This document shows, in pieces, positions 8,390 through 17,903 of a stretch of 64,000 bases of DNA. The stretch's first letter is position 1, and each line of letters starts with the position of its first letter. The stretch covers positions 62,001 to 126,000 of the forward strand of contig NZ_LSUQ01000001.1 of assembly GCF_001642725.1 (NCBI RefSeq), written 5' to 3'. Source of the DNA: Ferroacidibacillus organovorans (GTDB lineage: Bacteria; Bacillota; Bacilli; Alicyclobacillales; SLC66). The position numbers and the translations under genes are program-made. The notes below the pieces were generated by a model. That model did no database searches. It was not told the origin of the DNA and saw nothing but the letters and a program-made list of their open reading frames with translations.

Positions 8390-10423
8390 ATGAGTCTACA
8401 GGATAACAAAAAAACACCGTTTCATGAAGAAGATTTTTATCGCTTTACTTGGCTCTCTCTTCCTCGCTTTTCGCCAGACGGCGGTTTACTTGGCGTCGGC
8501 CTTCGCCGAGTTAACGCTGCGCGCGATGGGTATCGGGAGATTGTGGGTGTCCTCGATGTAGTAAGCCGCAAACTGACAGAGTATACGAGCGGCGAGTTCA
8601 GTGATACATTTTGCGATCTCTCCACGTCTCACCTGCTCTTTTGCTCGGCGGATCGCGCAGCGCTTGGCAATCAGCTTTATGTCATGCCGCTGCACGGAGG
8701 CGAAGCCAAACGCTTGACGTCACTCGCAGGAGATGTGAAAACAGGCCGGTTCTCGCCTGCTGGAACGCGGATTGCGGCGCTGGTCGCGTGTGTAGATGGA
8801 GAACCGCTGACGCGCGAGAAGGATGATGAGGATAAGAAAAAAAAGGCGCTTGCGCCTTATGTGGTTGAGAAGCTTCCGTATAAGCGTGACGGAAAAGGAC
8901 TTGTCGATCAAAAGAAAACACAGGTGTTCATCCTCGATGCGCAAAGCGGCGACGTGCTGGCGCAGACACACTTGCCACATGGCGTGACATCGTACTCCTT
9001 CACACAGGATGAAGCGGAGCTGTTGCTCGTCACGCCGGTGACGGATGAACCGTACCGTCACGAGACGCGCGTCGTTTTGTGGAATCGTGAGACGGGGGAG
9101 GAGCGCGCCGTTTCTACGGGGACGGAGTCGATCGAGCAGGCGACGGTCGCGCCAGACGGTGCGCACTGGGTGGGAATAGGAAGCGATTTCGCTTTCTACG
9201 GCGCAACGCAGCCGCTGCTTTATCGCGGTGCGCTGACTGGAGAACCGGGTTCCCCTGAGCGCTACATCGAGGAGAACTTCGATTACGGAATTCACGCGGC
9301 AGGGATGAGCGACATGCGCGGTCACGAAGAGCTCCCAGGGCCGCTTTTTATGGCGGATGGCCAGAGCGTGCTCGCACCCGTCAGTCACGAGGGGCGCGTT
9401 TCACTCGCGGTGTTTTCTCCCAGCGGGAAACTTTCGTGGCGCGTCAATGAGCCGTGCGAAGTGTACGCGTATGCGTACAACAAAGCGACCGATACCGTGG
9501 CGTATCTGGCAACGGATGTGACACAACCGGGTGAACTGTTTTTTTCGACGGGAGACGGTATCGAACAGATCACCGACGTGAACCCGTGGCTCCGCGAACG
9601 GATCATCGCGCCGGTGGTCGATACGTATCACGCGGCGGATGACGGTGTACGACTGCACACCTTTTTTATGGATGCGACAGAAACGGCCGCACGCGTTGAA
9701 AACCAGAATAGGACCGAAAAGACACCGCTCGTGCTACAGATTCACGGTGGGCCGCACGCGATGTATTCGTACTCTTTCGTGTTTGAGTTTCAGCTCATCG
9801 CTGCCAAAGGCTATGCGGTCGTGTATGGAAATCCGCGCGGCAGCTTTGGCTACGGACAAGCGTTTGTCAAACGCTGCATGGGGGATTATGGCGGGCGCGA
9901 CTTCGCTGATCTTATGAATATCCTTGATGCCACGCTCGCCGCTCAAAAAGATTTGGATCGGGACGCGCTCGGCGTGACGGGCGGTTCGTATGGCGGCTTC
10001 ATGACCAATTGGATCGTCGGTCATACATCTCGCTTCCGCGCGGCGGTCACACAGCGTTCGATCTCAAACTGGGTCAGCTTTTATGGCGTGAGTGATATCG
10101 GCTATGAGTTCACAGAGCGTGAACACCACTGGCATCTGCGCGATACGCCGTTTACGAACATTGATGACTTATGGAAGGTGTCGCCGCTTCGCTATGTCGC
10201 GTCGGTGGAAACGCCGCTTCTCATCCTGCATGGTGAAAACGATCTGCGCTGCCCGATTGAACAAGGGGAGCAAATGTATACGGCGCTTGCGGCACTGGGG
10301 AAAGAGGTCGCTTTCGTTCGTTTTCCAGGGGCGAATCACGACCTTTCGCGGACAGGTCACCCAGGTCTTCGCGTCGCGCGATACCAGCACATGGTGGGGT
10401 GGTTTCAAACGCATCTCTCCTGA
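8390..10423 (+). CDS. S9 family (acylaminoacyl/prolyl oligopeptidase-like) peptidase
   Basis: 677 residues: an N-terminal WD40/beta-propeller half with DPP-like repeats (LPRFSPDG, FSPAG) followed by a C-terminal alpha/beta hydrolase. The catalytic Ser533 is in GGSYGG, the Asp near 617 in GENDLRCP, and the His near 649 in GANHD. No signal peptide is visible, so it is probably cytoplasmic, cleaving short peptides or N-acylated residues. The ATG at 8390 has a clear GGGGAGG; an open frame further upstream overlaps the opposite-strand DUF1450 gene and is not coding. It is transcribed alone, ending at the hairpin at 10443. Confidence 0.92.
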   Translation: MSLQDNKKTPFHEEDFYRFTWLSLPRFSPDGGLLGVGLRRVNAARDGYREIVGVLDVVSRKLTEYTSGEFSDTFCDLSTSHLLFCSADRAALGNQLYVMPLHGGEAKRLTSLAGDVKTGRFSPAGTRIAALVACVDGEPLTREKDDEDKKKKALAPYVVEKLPYKRDGKGLVDQKKTQVFILDAQSGDVLAQTHLPHGVTSYSFTQDEAELLLVTPVTDEPYRHETRVVLWNRETGEERAVSTGTESIEQATVAPDGAHWVGIGSDFAFYGATQPLLYRGALTGEPGSPERYIEENFDYGIHAAGMSDMRGHEELPGPLFMADGQSVLAPVSHEGRVSLAVFSPSGKLSWRVNEPCEVYAYAYNKATDTVAYLATDVTQPGELFFSTGDGIEQITDVNPWLRERIIAPVVDTYHAADDGVRLHTFFMDATETAARVENQNRTEKTPLVLQIHGGPHAMYSYSFVFEFQLIAAKGYAVVYGNPRGSFGYGQAFVKRCMGDYGGRDFADLMNILDATLAAQKDLDRDALGVTGGSYGGFMTNWIVGHTSRFRAAVTQRSISNWVSFYGVSDIGYEFTEREHHWHLRDTPFTNIDDLWKVSPLRYVASVETPLLILHGENDLRCPIEQGEQMYTALAALGKEVAFVRFPGANHDLSRTGHPGLRVARYQHMVGWFQTHLS

Positions 10424-10442
10424 GCGTGCTGTGCGTTTGCTC

Positions 10443-10479
10443 AGGTCTGTCGCGCGTGAGGCGCGTGGCAGACCTTTTT
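10443..10479 (+). terminator. rho-independent terminator after the S9 peptidase
   Basis: AGGTCTG (10443-10449) and CAGACCT (10469-10475) enclose an inner GCGC-rich stem, followed by a T-run. Confidence 0.85.
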
Positions 10480-10597
10480 AGGTTGCGCGTGTTCGCAAAC
10501 TGGCATCGCGGCGTGAAGTTTGTTATCTTAAGTAAGTGAGTCATACGTATACAAAGCAACAGTGAATGAAATTTGAAGGGTTGGCAGGGGGACGCAT

Positions 10598-10948
10598 ATG
10601 GGACCGATGGATCTACAATCTGTGCAGATAGCGCTTGACGCGCGTGTTGGCAGGATGCAATACGTTCACCTGGAGACGACCAACGGCGCGTATGCTGCGC
10701 ATCGCGAAGAGGGAGCAATGACCGTATGCGCCTACATTCGCAATGGTAGAATTGAATTTGAGCGAGGAACGATCGTTGGTGATGGCCCGTACCGTGTCGG
10801 CCTAAAGATGCAGATCGGCTGGATTTACGCAGAAGGACTAACCGATTTTGAAGTGGATGCAAAAGGGCGTTTGTTGATGGCAGGCTACGATAGCGAAGGG
10901 CGATTAGCCATTGCGCTCGAACTTTCGGACGAACCGTTTGCGATGTAG
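10598..10948 (+). CDS. yojF: YojF family protein (DUF1806)
   Basis: 116 residues containing YVHLETTNGAYAAH, DGPYRVGLKM and GWIYAEGLTDF, which are the YojF hallmarks. In Bacillus yojF is next to yojG (bshB2), exactly as here with a 63-base gap. The biochemical role of YojF is not known to me; co-occurrence suggests a link to bacillithiol metabolism. The start ATG at 10598 follows a GGGGG-type SD; a second in-frame ATG lies three codons later. Confidence 0.85.
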   Translation: MGPMDLQSVQIALDARVGRMQYVHLETTNGAYAAHREEGAMTVCAYIRNGRIEFERGTIVGDGPYRVGLKMQIGWIYAEGLTDFEVDAKGRLLMAGYDSEGRLAIALELSDEPFAM

Positions 10949-11011
10949 GGAACGTGTGGTCGATGAAACTTGCCGTGTGATACGTTTGGTTATGAGAGGG
11001 GATCCGTTTTC

Positions 11012-11680
11012 ATGGAACGCCATGTATTGGTCGTTTTTCCGCATCCTGATGATGAGACATTTGGGACAGGCGGTACGATTGCGTCGTTTACGAAAGCCGG
11101 GGTTCCTGTCACCTATGCGTGTGGAACGCTCGGACAGATGGGTAGAAATATGGGCAAGCCCTTTTTTGCAACGCGCGAGACGCTGAGTGAAGTGCGTGAG
11201 AAAGAACTGCGCGCCGCGTGTGACGCGCTTGGCATTAAAGATTTGCGACTCCTCGGACTGCGCGACAAGACAATCGAGTTTGAAGATCGCGAAGTGATCG
11301 CAGATCAACTTCTCTCAATCATAGAGGAGTTGAATCCGTCCTTAATTATCACGCACTATCCGGGATTTGCGGTGCATCCAGACCACAATGCGCTAGGGGC
11401 TGCTTGCGTGCGCGCTGTGGAAAAGCTGCCTGTCGCGAAACGCCCTGTGGTGTATGGTCACGCATTCGCGAGGAATCGCGAGGAATTCATTGGGAGTCCT
11501 GATGTGACGATCGACATTCACGATGTGGCAGAAACAAAACTCGAAGCGGTTCGCGCGCATCGCTCCCAGTCAGAGAATGTGATCGCGCGTTTTGAGGAAG
11601 CGCTTAAAAATAAAGAAGCGGCGGCGCAGTTTGGACCAAGCATGTTTACGGAGAGTTTTTATACGATGAAATTTGCCTGA
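11012..11680 (+). CDS. bshB2: bacillithiol biosynthesis deacetylase BshB2
   Basis: A LmbE-like zinc deacetylase that converts GlcNAc-malate to GlcN-malate in bacillithiol synthesis, and may also act on S-conjugates. It has 222 residues; the zinc motif PHPDDE is at residues 10-15 and the second metal motif HPDHN near 122-126. The ATG at 11012 was chosen for its GAGAGGGGA SD; an upstream in-frame start at 10970 lacks one and would add a non-family extension. It follows yojF in one unit and is closed by a hairpin at 11702. It indicates that the organism makes bacillithiol as its low-molecular-weight thiol. Confidence 0.92.
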   Translation: MERHVLVVFPHPDDETFGTGGTIASFTKAGVPVTYACGTLGQMGRNMGKPFFATRETLSEVREKELRAACDALGIKDLRLLGLRDKTIEFEDREVIADQLLSIIEELNPSLIITHYPGFAVHPDHNALGAACVRAVEKLPVAKRPVVYGHAFARNREEFIGSPDVTIDIHDVAETKLEAVRAHRSQSENVIARFEEALKNKEAAAQFGPSMFTESFYTMKFA

Positions 11681-11701
11681 CGGATTGGGAATGGGCTAGA
11701 A

Positions 11702-11738
11702 GAGGGCTGTGCGCTTTGTGCGCAAAGCCCTCCTTTCT
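11702..11738 (+). terminator. hairpin terminator between bshB2 and pncB
   Basis: GAGGGCT...GTGCGC pairs with TGCGCA...AGCCCTC, then a short CCTTTCT tail. The T-run is weak, so termination may be partial and pncB may receive read-through. Confidence 0.65.
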
Positions 11739-11766
11739 GCATCCACGCACGAAGGGGAGTAACGCG

Positions 11767-13257
11767 ATGCCACAGAAGCGCCTTGATACATTAAAACATT
11801 CTCCGCTCTATCGCGATCGACAAGATGCGCTGTTAACCGATTTATATCAACTCACGATGATGTATGGTCACTATAAAGCTGGCCGCCTCGATCAGGAGGT
11901 TGTCTTTGATCTTTTTTACCGTGTCAATCCGTGCGGCAATGGATTTGTTGTCTTTGCCGGATTAGAACAGGCTGTTCTCTACCTCATGACGCTGCGCTTT
12001 ACAGAAGAAGAGATTGCGTATCTGCGCCATACAAAGCTATTTGACGATGGGTTTTTAGACGAGCTCGTCGCGTTTCGCTTTACTGGAACTGTGCACGCGG
12101 TGACGGAGGGGACAATCGTATTCCCGTATGAGCCACTCTTGCGAATCGAGGGGCGTTTGTTTGAACTTCAACTGATCGAATCCGCATTGCTCTGTTTCAT
12201 CAATCACCAATCCCTCATCGCGACGAAAGCGACGCGTATGAAACTGGCGACACAAACCGTTCTCTTTGACGAGGGTGGGGCGATCAGCGATTTTGGGTTG
12301 CGTCGGGCCCAAAATCGTGATGCGTCCGTTTTTGGCGCGCGCGCAGCGTATATCGGCGGTTGTTCAAGCACGAGCAATGTCGCCGCCGGGTTTCACTTTG
12401 GCATTCCCGTTTCCGGGACGCAGGCGCACAGCTGGATTCAGAGTTTCCCGTCAGAACTCGCCGCGTTTCGTGCCTACAAAGATGCGTACCCTGACCAGAC
12501 GGTGTTGTTGGTCGACACGTACAGCGTGCTGCGCTCGGGGGTTCCTAACGCCATCACCGTTGGGTTGGAACTGCGCAGGGAGGGGCGTGATCTGTTGGGC
12601 ATACGGATTGATTCGGGCGATCTCGCCTACCTCTCGAAGGAAGCACGCAAGCGATTGGATGAGGCAGGATTTACCAAGACGAAGATCATCGCATCGGATG
12701 ACCTCGATGAGGATACGATTCGCGATTTGCTCTTGCAAGGAGCGGCGATTGACGCTTGGGGAGTGGGCACGGCGCTGATTACTTCGAAGGACTGTCCAGC
12801 GCTCGGTGGTGTTTACAAGCTCTCTGCGGAAAAAGTCGATGATCTCTATGTTCCGAAGATTAAAGTGTCGGAGAACCCGCAAAAGGTGACCCATCCAGGA
12901 AAAAAGAAGTGGGTGCGCTTTTACGTCAACGGACTCGCCAACGCGGATTTGATCATGCTGGAAGACGAACGGTTACCGAAAGGTGAAGCTGTGACGCTGT
13001 TTGATCCGATTCACACGTATAAACAAAAAACGATCACCCAGTACCGAGTGCGCGAGATGCTTGTGCCGATCATTGTAAACGGGCAGATCGTCTATGAGTT
13101 ACCCGAACTCGCCGACGTTCGGGCGTATGCGGAAAATGAGCTGCGTTCGATTCCTAGTGAGACCCTTCGTTTAAAGAATCCGCATGTGCATCACGTCGAT
13201 CTGAGTCGCGAACTCTGGCAACTCAAACAAAAACTCGTGCAAAGCACACGCGTGTGA
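11767..13257 (+). CDS. pncB: nicotinate phosphoribosyltransferase
   Basis: Makes nicotinate mononucleotide from nicotinate and PRPP (NAD salvage). It has 496 residues, the Firmicute length. LLTDLYQLTMM near the N-terminus, EGGAISDFGLRR around residues 170-181 (active-site region) and GTQAHSW near 218 are family motifs; RIDSGDLAYLS is the phosphate-binding stretch. The ATG at 11767 has a GGGGAG SD; 17 more upstream codons are open but overlap the terminator hairpin. It is convergent with the following gene with only four bases between them. Confidence 0.94.
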   Translation: MPQKRLDTLKHSPLYRDRQDALLTDLYQLTMMYGHYKAGRLDQEVVFDLFYRVNPCGNGFVVFAGLEQAVLYLMTLRFTEEEIAYLRHTKLFDDGFLDELVAFRFTGTVHAVTEGTIVFPYEPLLRIEGRLFELQLIESALLCFINHQSLIATKATRMKLATQTVLFDEGGAISDFGLRRAQNRDASVFGARAAYIGGCSSTSNVAAGFHFGIPVSGTQAHSWIQSFPSELAAFRAYKDAYPDQTVLLVDTYSVLRSGVPNAITVGLELRREGRDLLGIRIDSGDLAYLSKEARKRLDEAGFTKTKIIASDDLDEDTIRDLLLQGAAIDAWGVGTALITSKDCPALGGVYKLSAEKVDDLYVPKIKVSENPQKVTHPGKKKWVRFYVNGLANADLIMLEDERLPKGEAVTLFDPIHTYKQKTITQYRVREMLVPIIVNGQIVYELPELADVRAYAENELRSIPSETLRLKNPHVHHVDLSRELWQLKQKLVQSTRV

Positions 13258-13261
13258 TTGT

Positions 13262-14434
13262 CTAAGCAAATTTGTGAAGCGTCATTTGCTGATTTACAAA
13301 TCTCCCCACCATCGCGGAGAGGTTCTTTTCAACGATGGCAGCGGTCGCCTCATTCAAACCTTCTGTGCAGACGGATAGCGCGAGCGGGCGATTCGCGATC
13401 ACAAAAAGCGCAGAGTCGTGAAATTGATTGGGCCAATTTCCGAGAACATGATAGAAGGGGGCGACGGAGTTTCCTCTGAGACCCGCTTGTAGTCGATCGG
13501 CAGTGGGTACTTGCGCGAGATCTTTTAACAGGGGTGCGAGTGTAGACGGATGTGCCTGTGCCATTGCGTAGAGTGTCACCATGTACTTTGTTAGATCGAC
13601 GGGCGTCACTGTATAGGGTGGCGTCATGGGGGCGGCACTGCCAAGTCCTTGCGAAAAACGGCTGACCTGATCGGGTCCGAGCGCGCGCATCAGCATGTTG
13701 ATCGCTACAACATCACCGCGCACAATGGCTGCTCTTGCGAGCTGGGCGTATGTGAACGACGTTCCCAGAGGCATTCCGCCAATGTATCCGGGACCCGCTT
13801 GAAGATCGGCCGCCGTCAGGGTGACGGTGTCCGTTGGTTTTAGAAGCCCTTGTGCGATGTCGCTGTACAGAGTCATGGCTACGGGTAGCGCGAGCGTTTC
13901 TGCCGCGCTAAATGTCGCTGTGCCTCGTATAGAAAGCGTAGCTCCGCTATTGACATCGAGTAGAGAGACGCCGACGGTGCCAGGAACCGTATTTAAATAG
14001 GTTTGCATTTCCTTCGCAAGACCGTTGTATTCTTGCTGAGAAAATGGGACACTCGCCGTTGAAGCGAGCATCAGATTCCAGTCTGCGCGAATTGATTTTG
14101 AGACGGTGGGCACTACATATTTAGAGAGTGCGAATGCGCCCGCGCCAAAGACGGCTGCAGCCGCCACAACGGTAAAGAAGCGCATGATGCGCAGCCGCCT
14201 TTTTTTCAGGCGATTTTTATTGTGTTTTGAGACGGTTGCGGCGGTTTGCGCACGGTTTCGCGGCGACTGTGTAGCGGTTGCCCTTTTTCGCGAAGAATTT
14301 GCTTTTTTCCCTGAAGGTTGAGCGACTTTCGTCGGCTGATCTGTGGCGCGCGCCGAGGCGGCCGACCGTCTCATTTGACTGTTTTTTTCGAGCGCTGATG
14401 TTGACTTGCGCGTTTTTTTTCTTTGGGTGTTCAT
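13262..14434 (-). CDS. membrane-anchored class A beta-lactamase-like protein, catalytically degenerate
   Basis: 390 residues. A highly basic cytoplasmic N-terminus of about 80 residues (RKKTRKS..., KKRRLR) precedes one membrane helix near 85-107, followed by an extracellular beta-lactamase/PBP-like domain. All three catalytic motifs are altered. Where SxxK is expected the protein reads FSAAETLALPVAM (Ser to Glu, Lys to Ala). SDN is GDV, and KTG before NWPNQFHDSA is VLG. I checked the Glu and Ala codons on the DNA. Fold and export look intact, so this is probably a pseudoenzyme that binds rather than cleaves, perhaps a cell-wall or protein scaffold. The basic tail could bind nucleic acid or lipid heads. 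Confidence 0.8.
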   Translation of the reverse strand: MNTQRKKTRKSTSALEKNSQMRRSAASARATDQPTKVAQPSGKKANSSRKRATATQSPRNRAQTAATVSKHNKNRLKKRRLRIMRFFTVVAAAAVFGAGAFALSKYVVPTVSKSIRADWNLMLASTASVPFSQQEYNGLAKEMQTYLNTVPGTVGVSLLDVNSGATLSIRGTATFSAAETLALPVAMTLYSDIAQGLLKPTDTVTLTAADLQAGPGYIGGMPLGTSFTYAQLARAAIVRGDVVAINMLMRALGPDQVSRFSQGLGSAAPMTPPYTVTPVDLTKYMVTLYAMAQAHPSTLAPLLKDLAQVPTADRLQAGLRGNSVAPFYHVLGNWPNQFHDSALFVIANRPLALSVCTEGLNEATAAIVEKNLSAMVGRFVNQQMTLHKFA

Positions 14435-14614
14435 GAACTACCCATCCTATCGGTTATTAACCTATCAATAAAAAGCGGTGGATCAAAGAGCAATCCTGGT
14501 CACATAAAAGGGTGTAAAGGCTATCCATATCGCATTCGTGTGAGGTGTGGTAGGATACGAAGTATAGTACACAACGATTATAGCATGCTAGGGTTTCGGG
14601 AGGGAAGATTTAGC

Positions 14615-15370
14615 ATGAATGACACGAGGATGATTGTTCCGATTCGCGACGTTAAGGTGCGTCGCGAAGTGGTGCTTCCAACAAGCCAGGAAACGTCGCG
14701 CCCGGGGCGCATTCTGATTGTCGATGATGAGCGGGGAATTCAGGATTTTCTCCTGTTTGGCTTGCGCGATGAAGGGTTTGACGTGGCGACTGCGTCTGAC
14801 GGTGAAGAGGCGCTGCAAGTGCTCGAAATCTTTCGTCCTCACATCGTTCTCCTAGATATCATGCTACCAGGGATGGACGGATTTGAGGTCTGTCGGCTCA
14901 TGAAAGAGCGGTCGCGCGTCTCGATCATCATGCTGACCGCCAAAGAAGAGGTAGACGACCGTGTGCGGGGCCTTAGTTCAGGTGCGGATGACTATGTGGT
15001 CAAACCGTTTGCGTTCGTCGAACTCAAGGCGCGGATTGAGGCGCGCTTGCGCGGTCAATTTCCAGAGCTGACGTCGGTTCATCGCATTGGAAAATTTGAA
15101 ATCGATAAGGTGCAGCGCCTGATACGCTATGAGGGTCGCGCGCTCGGGCTCTCGCGAACAGAGTTTAGCCTGCTTGAACTCCTGCTTGAAAAACCGGGTG
15201 TCGCACGGTCGCGCGAAGAAATCATGCAGTGCGTGTGGGGACAGGATTTTCACGGGGAAGACAACATTCTTGAGGTTTACATTCGCTATTTGAGACACAA
15301 ATTGAACGATACGAAACGACAGCTCATTCGGACCGTTCGAGGTGTCGGCTATCGTGTGGAAGTTCAGTAA
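14615..15370 (+). CDS. OmpR/PhoB-type response regulator
   Basis: 251 residues. An unusual leader of about 32 residues precedes the receiver domain (RILIVDDE; phospho-acceptor Asp81 in LLDIMLPGMDGF; TAKEE switch; YVVKPF lysine). A C-terminal winged helix follows (SRTEFSLLELLL, EVYIRYLRHKL, VRGVGYR). The ATG at 14615 follows GGGAGGGAAG. A possible -10 (TATAGT, 14563-14568) lies upstream without a good -35. It overlaps the kinase gene, giving a classical two-component pair whose signal is unknown. Confidence 0.92.
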   Translation: MNDTRMIVPIRDVKVRREVVLPTSQETSRPGRILIVDDERGIQDFLLFGLRDEGFDVATASDGEEALQVLEIFRPHIVLLDIMLPGMDGFEVCRLMKERSRVSIIMLTAKEEVDDRVRGLSSGADDYVVKPFAFVELKARIEARLRGQFPELTSVHRIGKFEIDKVQRLIRYEGRALGLSRTEFSLLELLLEKPGVARSREEIMQCVWGQDFHGEDNILEVYIRYLRHKLNDTKRQLIRTVRGVGYRVEVQ

Positions 15371-16898
15371 GAGGACGCTTCGGTCACAATCGGCGCACAC
15401 GATCAGGCGTTCACTCTACTCGCGCTACGTGTGGGTCGTTGTCAGCATCCTTCTGATTATCGGGATTATTCAGGTGCAGACATTGCGCAGTACGCTGATT
15501 ATTGCGGGTGAGACAACGCTCGTATTCAATCTGCGTGATGCGCTCTATCACCAGAAAATCACACCTGAGAATCTTCACAGCATCGCTCCGCAACTGCTTC
15601 ATATGCTCAGTTCGCGCGCGGTGAATGTGGCAGTCTATGACGCCCATTTGAGATTGATTGGTAAACAGATGGCGGCGTATGATCCGATGCCTCTGCAACC
15701 GATGACTACGCAGATTGCGAATGGCGTCTGGGGTTCAGAAGACACGCCATATGGGCGCTTTAAAAATTTGCGTATCCTGCTTTCGCATGGGTCCATTCAG
15801 GTCTACGCACCGCTTGGGACGCGAGCGCAGCCGGCAGGTTATCTGCAAATCGCCTATCGAGACCAAATTCTGTATCCATTTATCTGGCGTGGGATGGCAC
15901 TCTACTTTACGGCGAGTGTTCTGCTCCTCATCTTTGCGGCGATCTCGCTTTTGCCAGTCGTCGAGTCGGCACTCGCACCGCTCCATCGCCTTTTGGCGAC
16001 GGCGTCCCGCATTCGCTCGGGCGCAGTCGCGGAGCGCCTACCCGTGATGGGCACGCGCGAGACGGAACAACTGGCAGTCATGATTAATGAAGGGCTCGAT
16101 CAACTCCAAGAGTCTGTTCGCCAGGAGAAGGAAATTACACAGCGCATGAAGCGATTTGTCTCGTCTGCGTCACACGAATTGCGCACGCCGCTCACCTCGC
16201 TTAAAGGTTTCAGCGAGGTGCTTTTGCGGCGGCTTGACACCTATCGCGAGAATACGAGTGTGGCGCGTGAAATCGCGCTAAACGCGGCGCCGAGGAGGTT
16301 GCGACCGCTGCTTGAAGAGGCGTTTAGCCGCGATGAACAGCTCGCAGAGATTCGGCACGCAGTTGCGTCCATGCAAAATGAAACGACGCGCTTGGAAGAA
16401 CTGGTGAGCGACCTTTTGCAATTGGCGCGTCTTGATGAACATTTCAAGCTCAATCGCTGTGTGATTGATTTAGCCGAATTTGTAGCTGAGCATCAAATTC
16501 AGTATGAGATTCTCTCGAAAGGGCAGAAAATGTTTTTTCATTTAACGCCTTGTCGTGTTGCGTGTGATCCGTCACTTCTTCAGCAAGTGATCTATAATTT
16601 GATTATGAACGCATTGCACTATACGCACGTTCAGACTGGTGAAATTCACGTCACTGTCTCGCCGCGCGGCGCGGAGGGCGCGATCTTAGAGGTGTCAGAC
16701 AATGGCCCGGGAATTGACCCGGCGCATCTTGAGCGCATCTTTGATCGCTTTTTTCGGGCGTCTGAAGCGCGTGAGCGAAACCCTGGCGGAGCAGGACTTG
16801 GGCTCTCGATCTGTGCGGCGATCATCGCGGCGCACGAGGGGAAAATTTATGCACAGAGCACGCTTGGCGTGGGTACGACCATGACGGTTGAACTGTGA
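15354..16898 (+). CDS. membrane sensor histidine kinase
   Basis: Partner of the preceding regulator. Two membrane segments (about residues 24-45 and 180-203) bracket an extracellular sensor of about 130 residues; then HAMP, DHp with phospho-His274 in SASHELRTP, and the catalytic ATPase domain (N box NLIMNALHY, DNGPGI, GLGLSI). Between the two DHp helices there is an extra stretch of roughly 25-30 residues (around 295-325, including NAAPRRLRPL), longer than in the usual PhoR/ResE type. I chose GTG 15354 because GAGGTG precedes it; GTG 15342 is the alternative. It overlaps the regulator gene by 17 bases. Confidence 0.9.
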   Translation: MWKFSKRTLRSQSAHTIRRSLYSRYVWVVVSILLIIGIIQVQTLRSTLIIAGETTLVFNLRDALYHQKITPENLHSIAPQLLHMLSSRAVNVAVYDAHLRLIGKQMAAYDPMPLQPMTTQIANGVWGSEDTPYGRFKNLRILLSHGSIQVYAPLGTRAQPAGYLQIAYRDQILYPFIWRGMALYFTASVLLLIFAAISLLPVVESALAPLHRLLATASRIRSGAVAERLPVMGTRETEQLAVMINEGLDQLQESVRQEKEITQRMKRFVSSASHELRTPLTSLKGFSEVLLRRLDTYRENTSVAREIALNAAPRRLRPLLEEAFSRDEQLAEIRHAVASMQNETTRLEELVSDLLQLARLDEHFKLNRCVIDLAEFVAEHQIQYEILSKGQKMFFHLTPCRVACDPSLLQQVIYNLIMNALHYTHVQTGEIHVTVSPRGAEGAILEVSDNGPGIDPAHLERIFDRFFRASEARERNPGGAGLGLSICAAIIAAHEGKIYAQSTLGVGTTMTVEL

Positions 16899-16907
16899 GG
16901 GATTTTT

Positions 16908-17873
16908 ATGAAAGTCATTAAAATTACTCCGCGCGGCTATTGTTACGGCGTCGTCGATGCGATGACCATCGCTGCGCGCGCGGCGGCACAGCCGGAATTG
17001 CCGCGTCCTATCTATATTCTGGGTATGATTGTTCACAATCAGCATGTGGTGGAGGCATATGAAAAGCTCGGCGTCATCACGCTTGATGGAATAAATCGCC
17101 TGGAGATTCTTGAAAAGGTTGATCACGGCACGGTGATTTTAACCGCGCACGGCGTCTCCAATGCTGTACGCGAGCGGGCTAAAGAAAAAGGACTCTATGT
17201 GATCGATGCGACGTGCCCAGACGTGACCAGAACGCATCGCTTGATAGAAGCGCGTATAAAGGATGGGTACCGGGTTGTCTATATCGGCAAGCATGGCCAT
17301 CCAGAACCAGAAGGCGCAGTCGGCGTTGCGCCTGATCATGTGCGCGTTGTCGAGACGATCGCTGAGGTGGATGCGCTTCCAGAAGAATATGGTATGCAAG
17401 ACGGTGGACGGAAGCTGCTCGTAACCAACCAGACGACGATGTCCCAGTGGGACACAGCAGAACTTGTCGAAGCTCTCCTTGCTCGCTTTCCCGAGGCAGA
17501 AGTTTGCAATGAGATCTGCGATGCGACGAGCTTGCGCCAAAACGCGGTGGCTGAACAAGCGCCTCAGGCGGATCTTTGCATTGTTGTCGGCGATCCAAGG
17601 AGTAACAACAGCGCGCGTTTGGCACAGGTAGCGCGGGAGATTGCCGGTGTTCCAGCGCATCGCATTGCGAGTGTCCAGGAATTGGATCGCGCATGGCTGC
17701 ATGGCATTAAAACGGTTGCGATCACCTCGGGCGCGTCTACGCCGACTTCGATTACGCGTCAAGTTGTCGAGTATCTTGAAGCGTACGAAGAGCAGGATGT
17801 GTCTACGCACGCACTCCCGGATCCTTTGTCGCCTGATCGCGTTTTACCGCAACTAACCACACCTTCTGCCTAA
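16908..17873 (+). CDS. ispH: 4-hydroxy-3-methylbut-2-enyl diphosphate reductase
   Basis: The last enzyme of the MEP isoprenoid pathway, making IPP and DMAPP with a 4Fe-4S cluster. Of 321 residues, the three cluster cysteines are in GYCYGV (12), ATCPDV (about 103) and NEICDATS (about 202); the proton-relay motif TNQTTMS is near 170. It begins 9 bases after the kinase stop with GTGAGGG as SD, so it may be co-transcribed with the two-component pair. The C-terminal 30 residues are a variable tail seen in Firmicute forms. Confidence 0.94.
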   Translation: MKVIKITPRGYCYGVVDAMTIAARAAAQPELPRPIYILGMIVHNQHVVEAYEKLGVITLDGINRLEILEKVDHGTVILTAHGVSNAVRERAKEKGLYVIDATCPDVTRTHRLIEARIKDGYRVVYIGKHGHPEPEGAVGVAPDHVRVVETIAEVDALPEEYGMQDGGRKLLVTNQTTMSQWDTAELVEALLARFPEAEVCNEICDATSLRQNAVAEQAPQADLCIVVGDPRSNNSARLAQVAREIAGVPAHRIASVQELDRAWLHGIKTVAITSGASTPTSITRQVVEYLEAYEEQDVSTHALPDPLSPDRVLPQLTTPSA

Positions 17874-17903
17874 TTGATGATTGTTAAGAAAGGATCGGTC
17901 CTT

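Noticed and set aside
14423-14614. Long N-terminal extension of the response regulator
   Set aside because: It overlaps the start of the opposite gene and its promoter region; ATG 14615 has GGGAGGGAAG.
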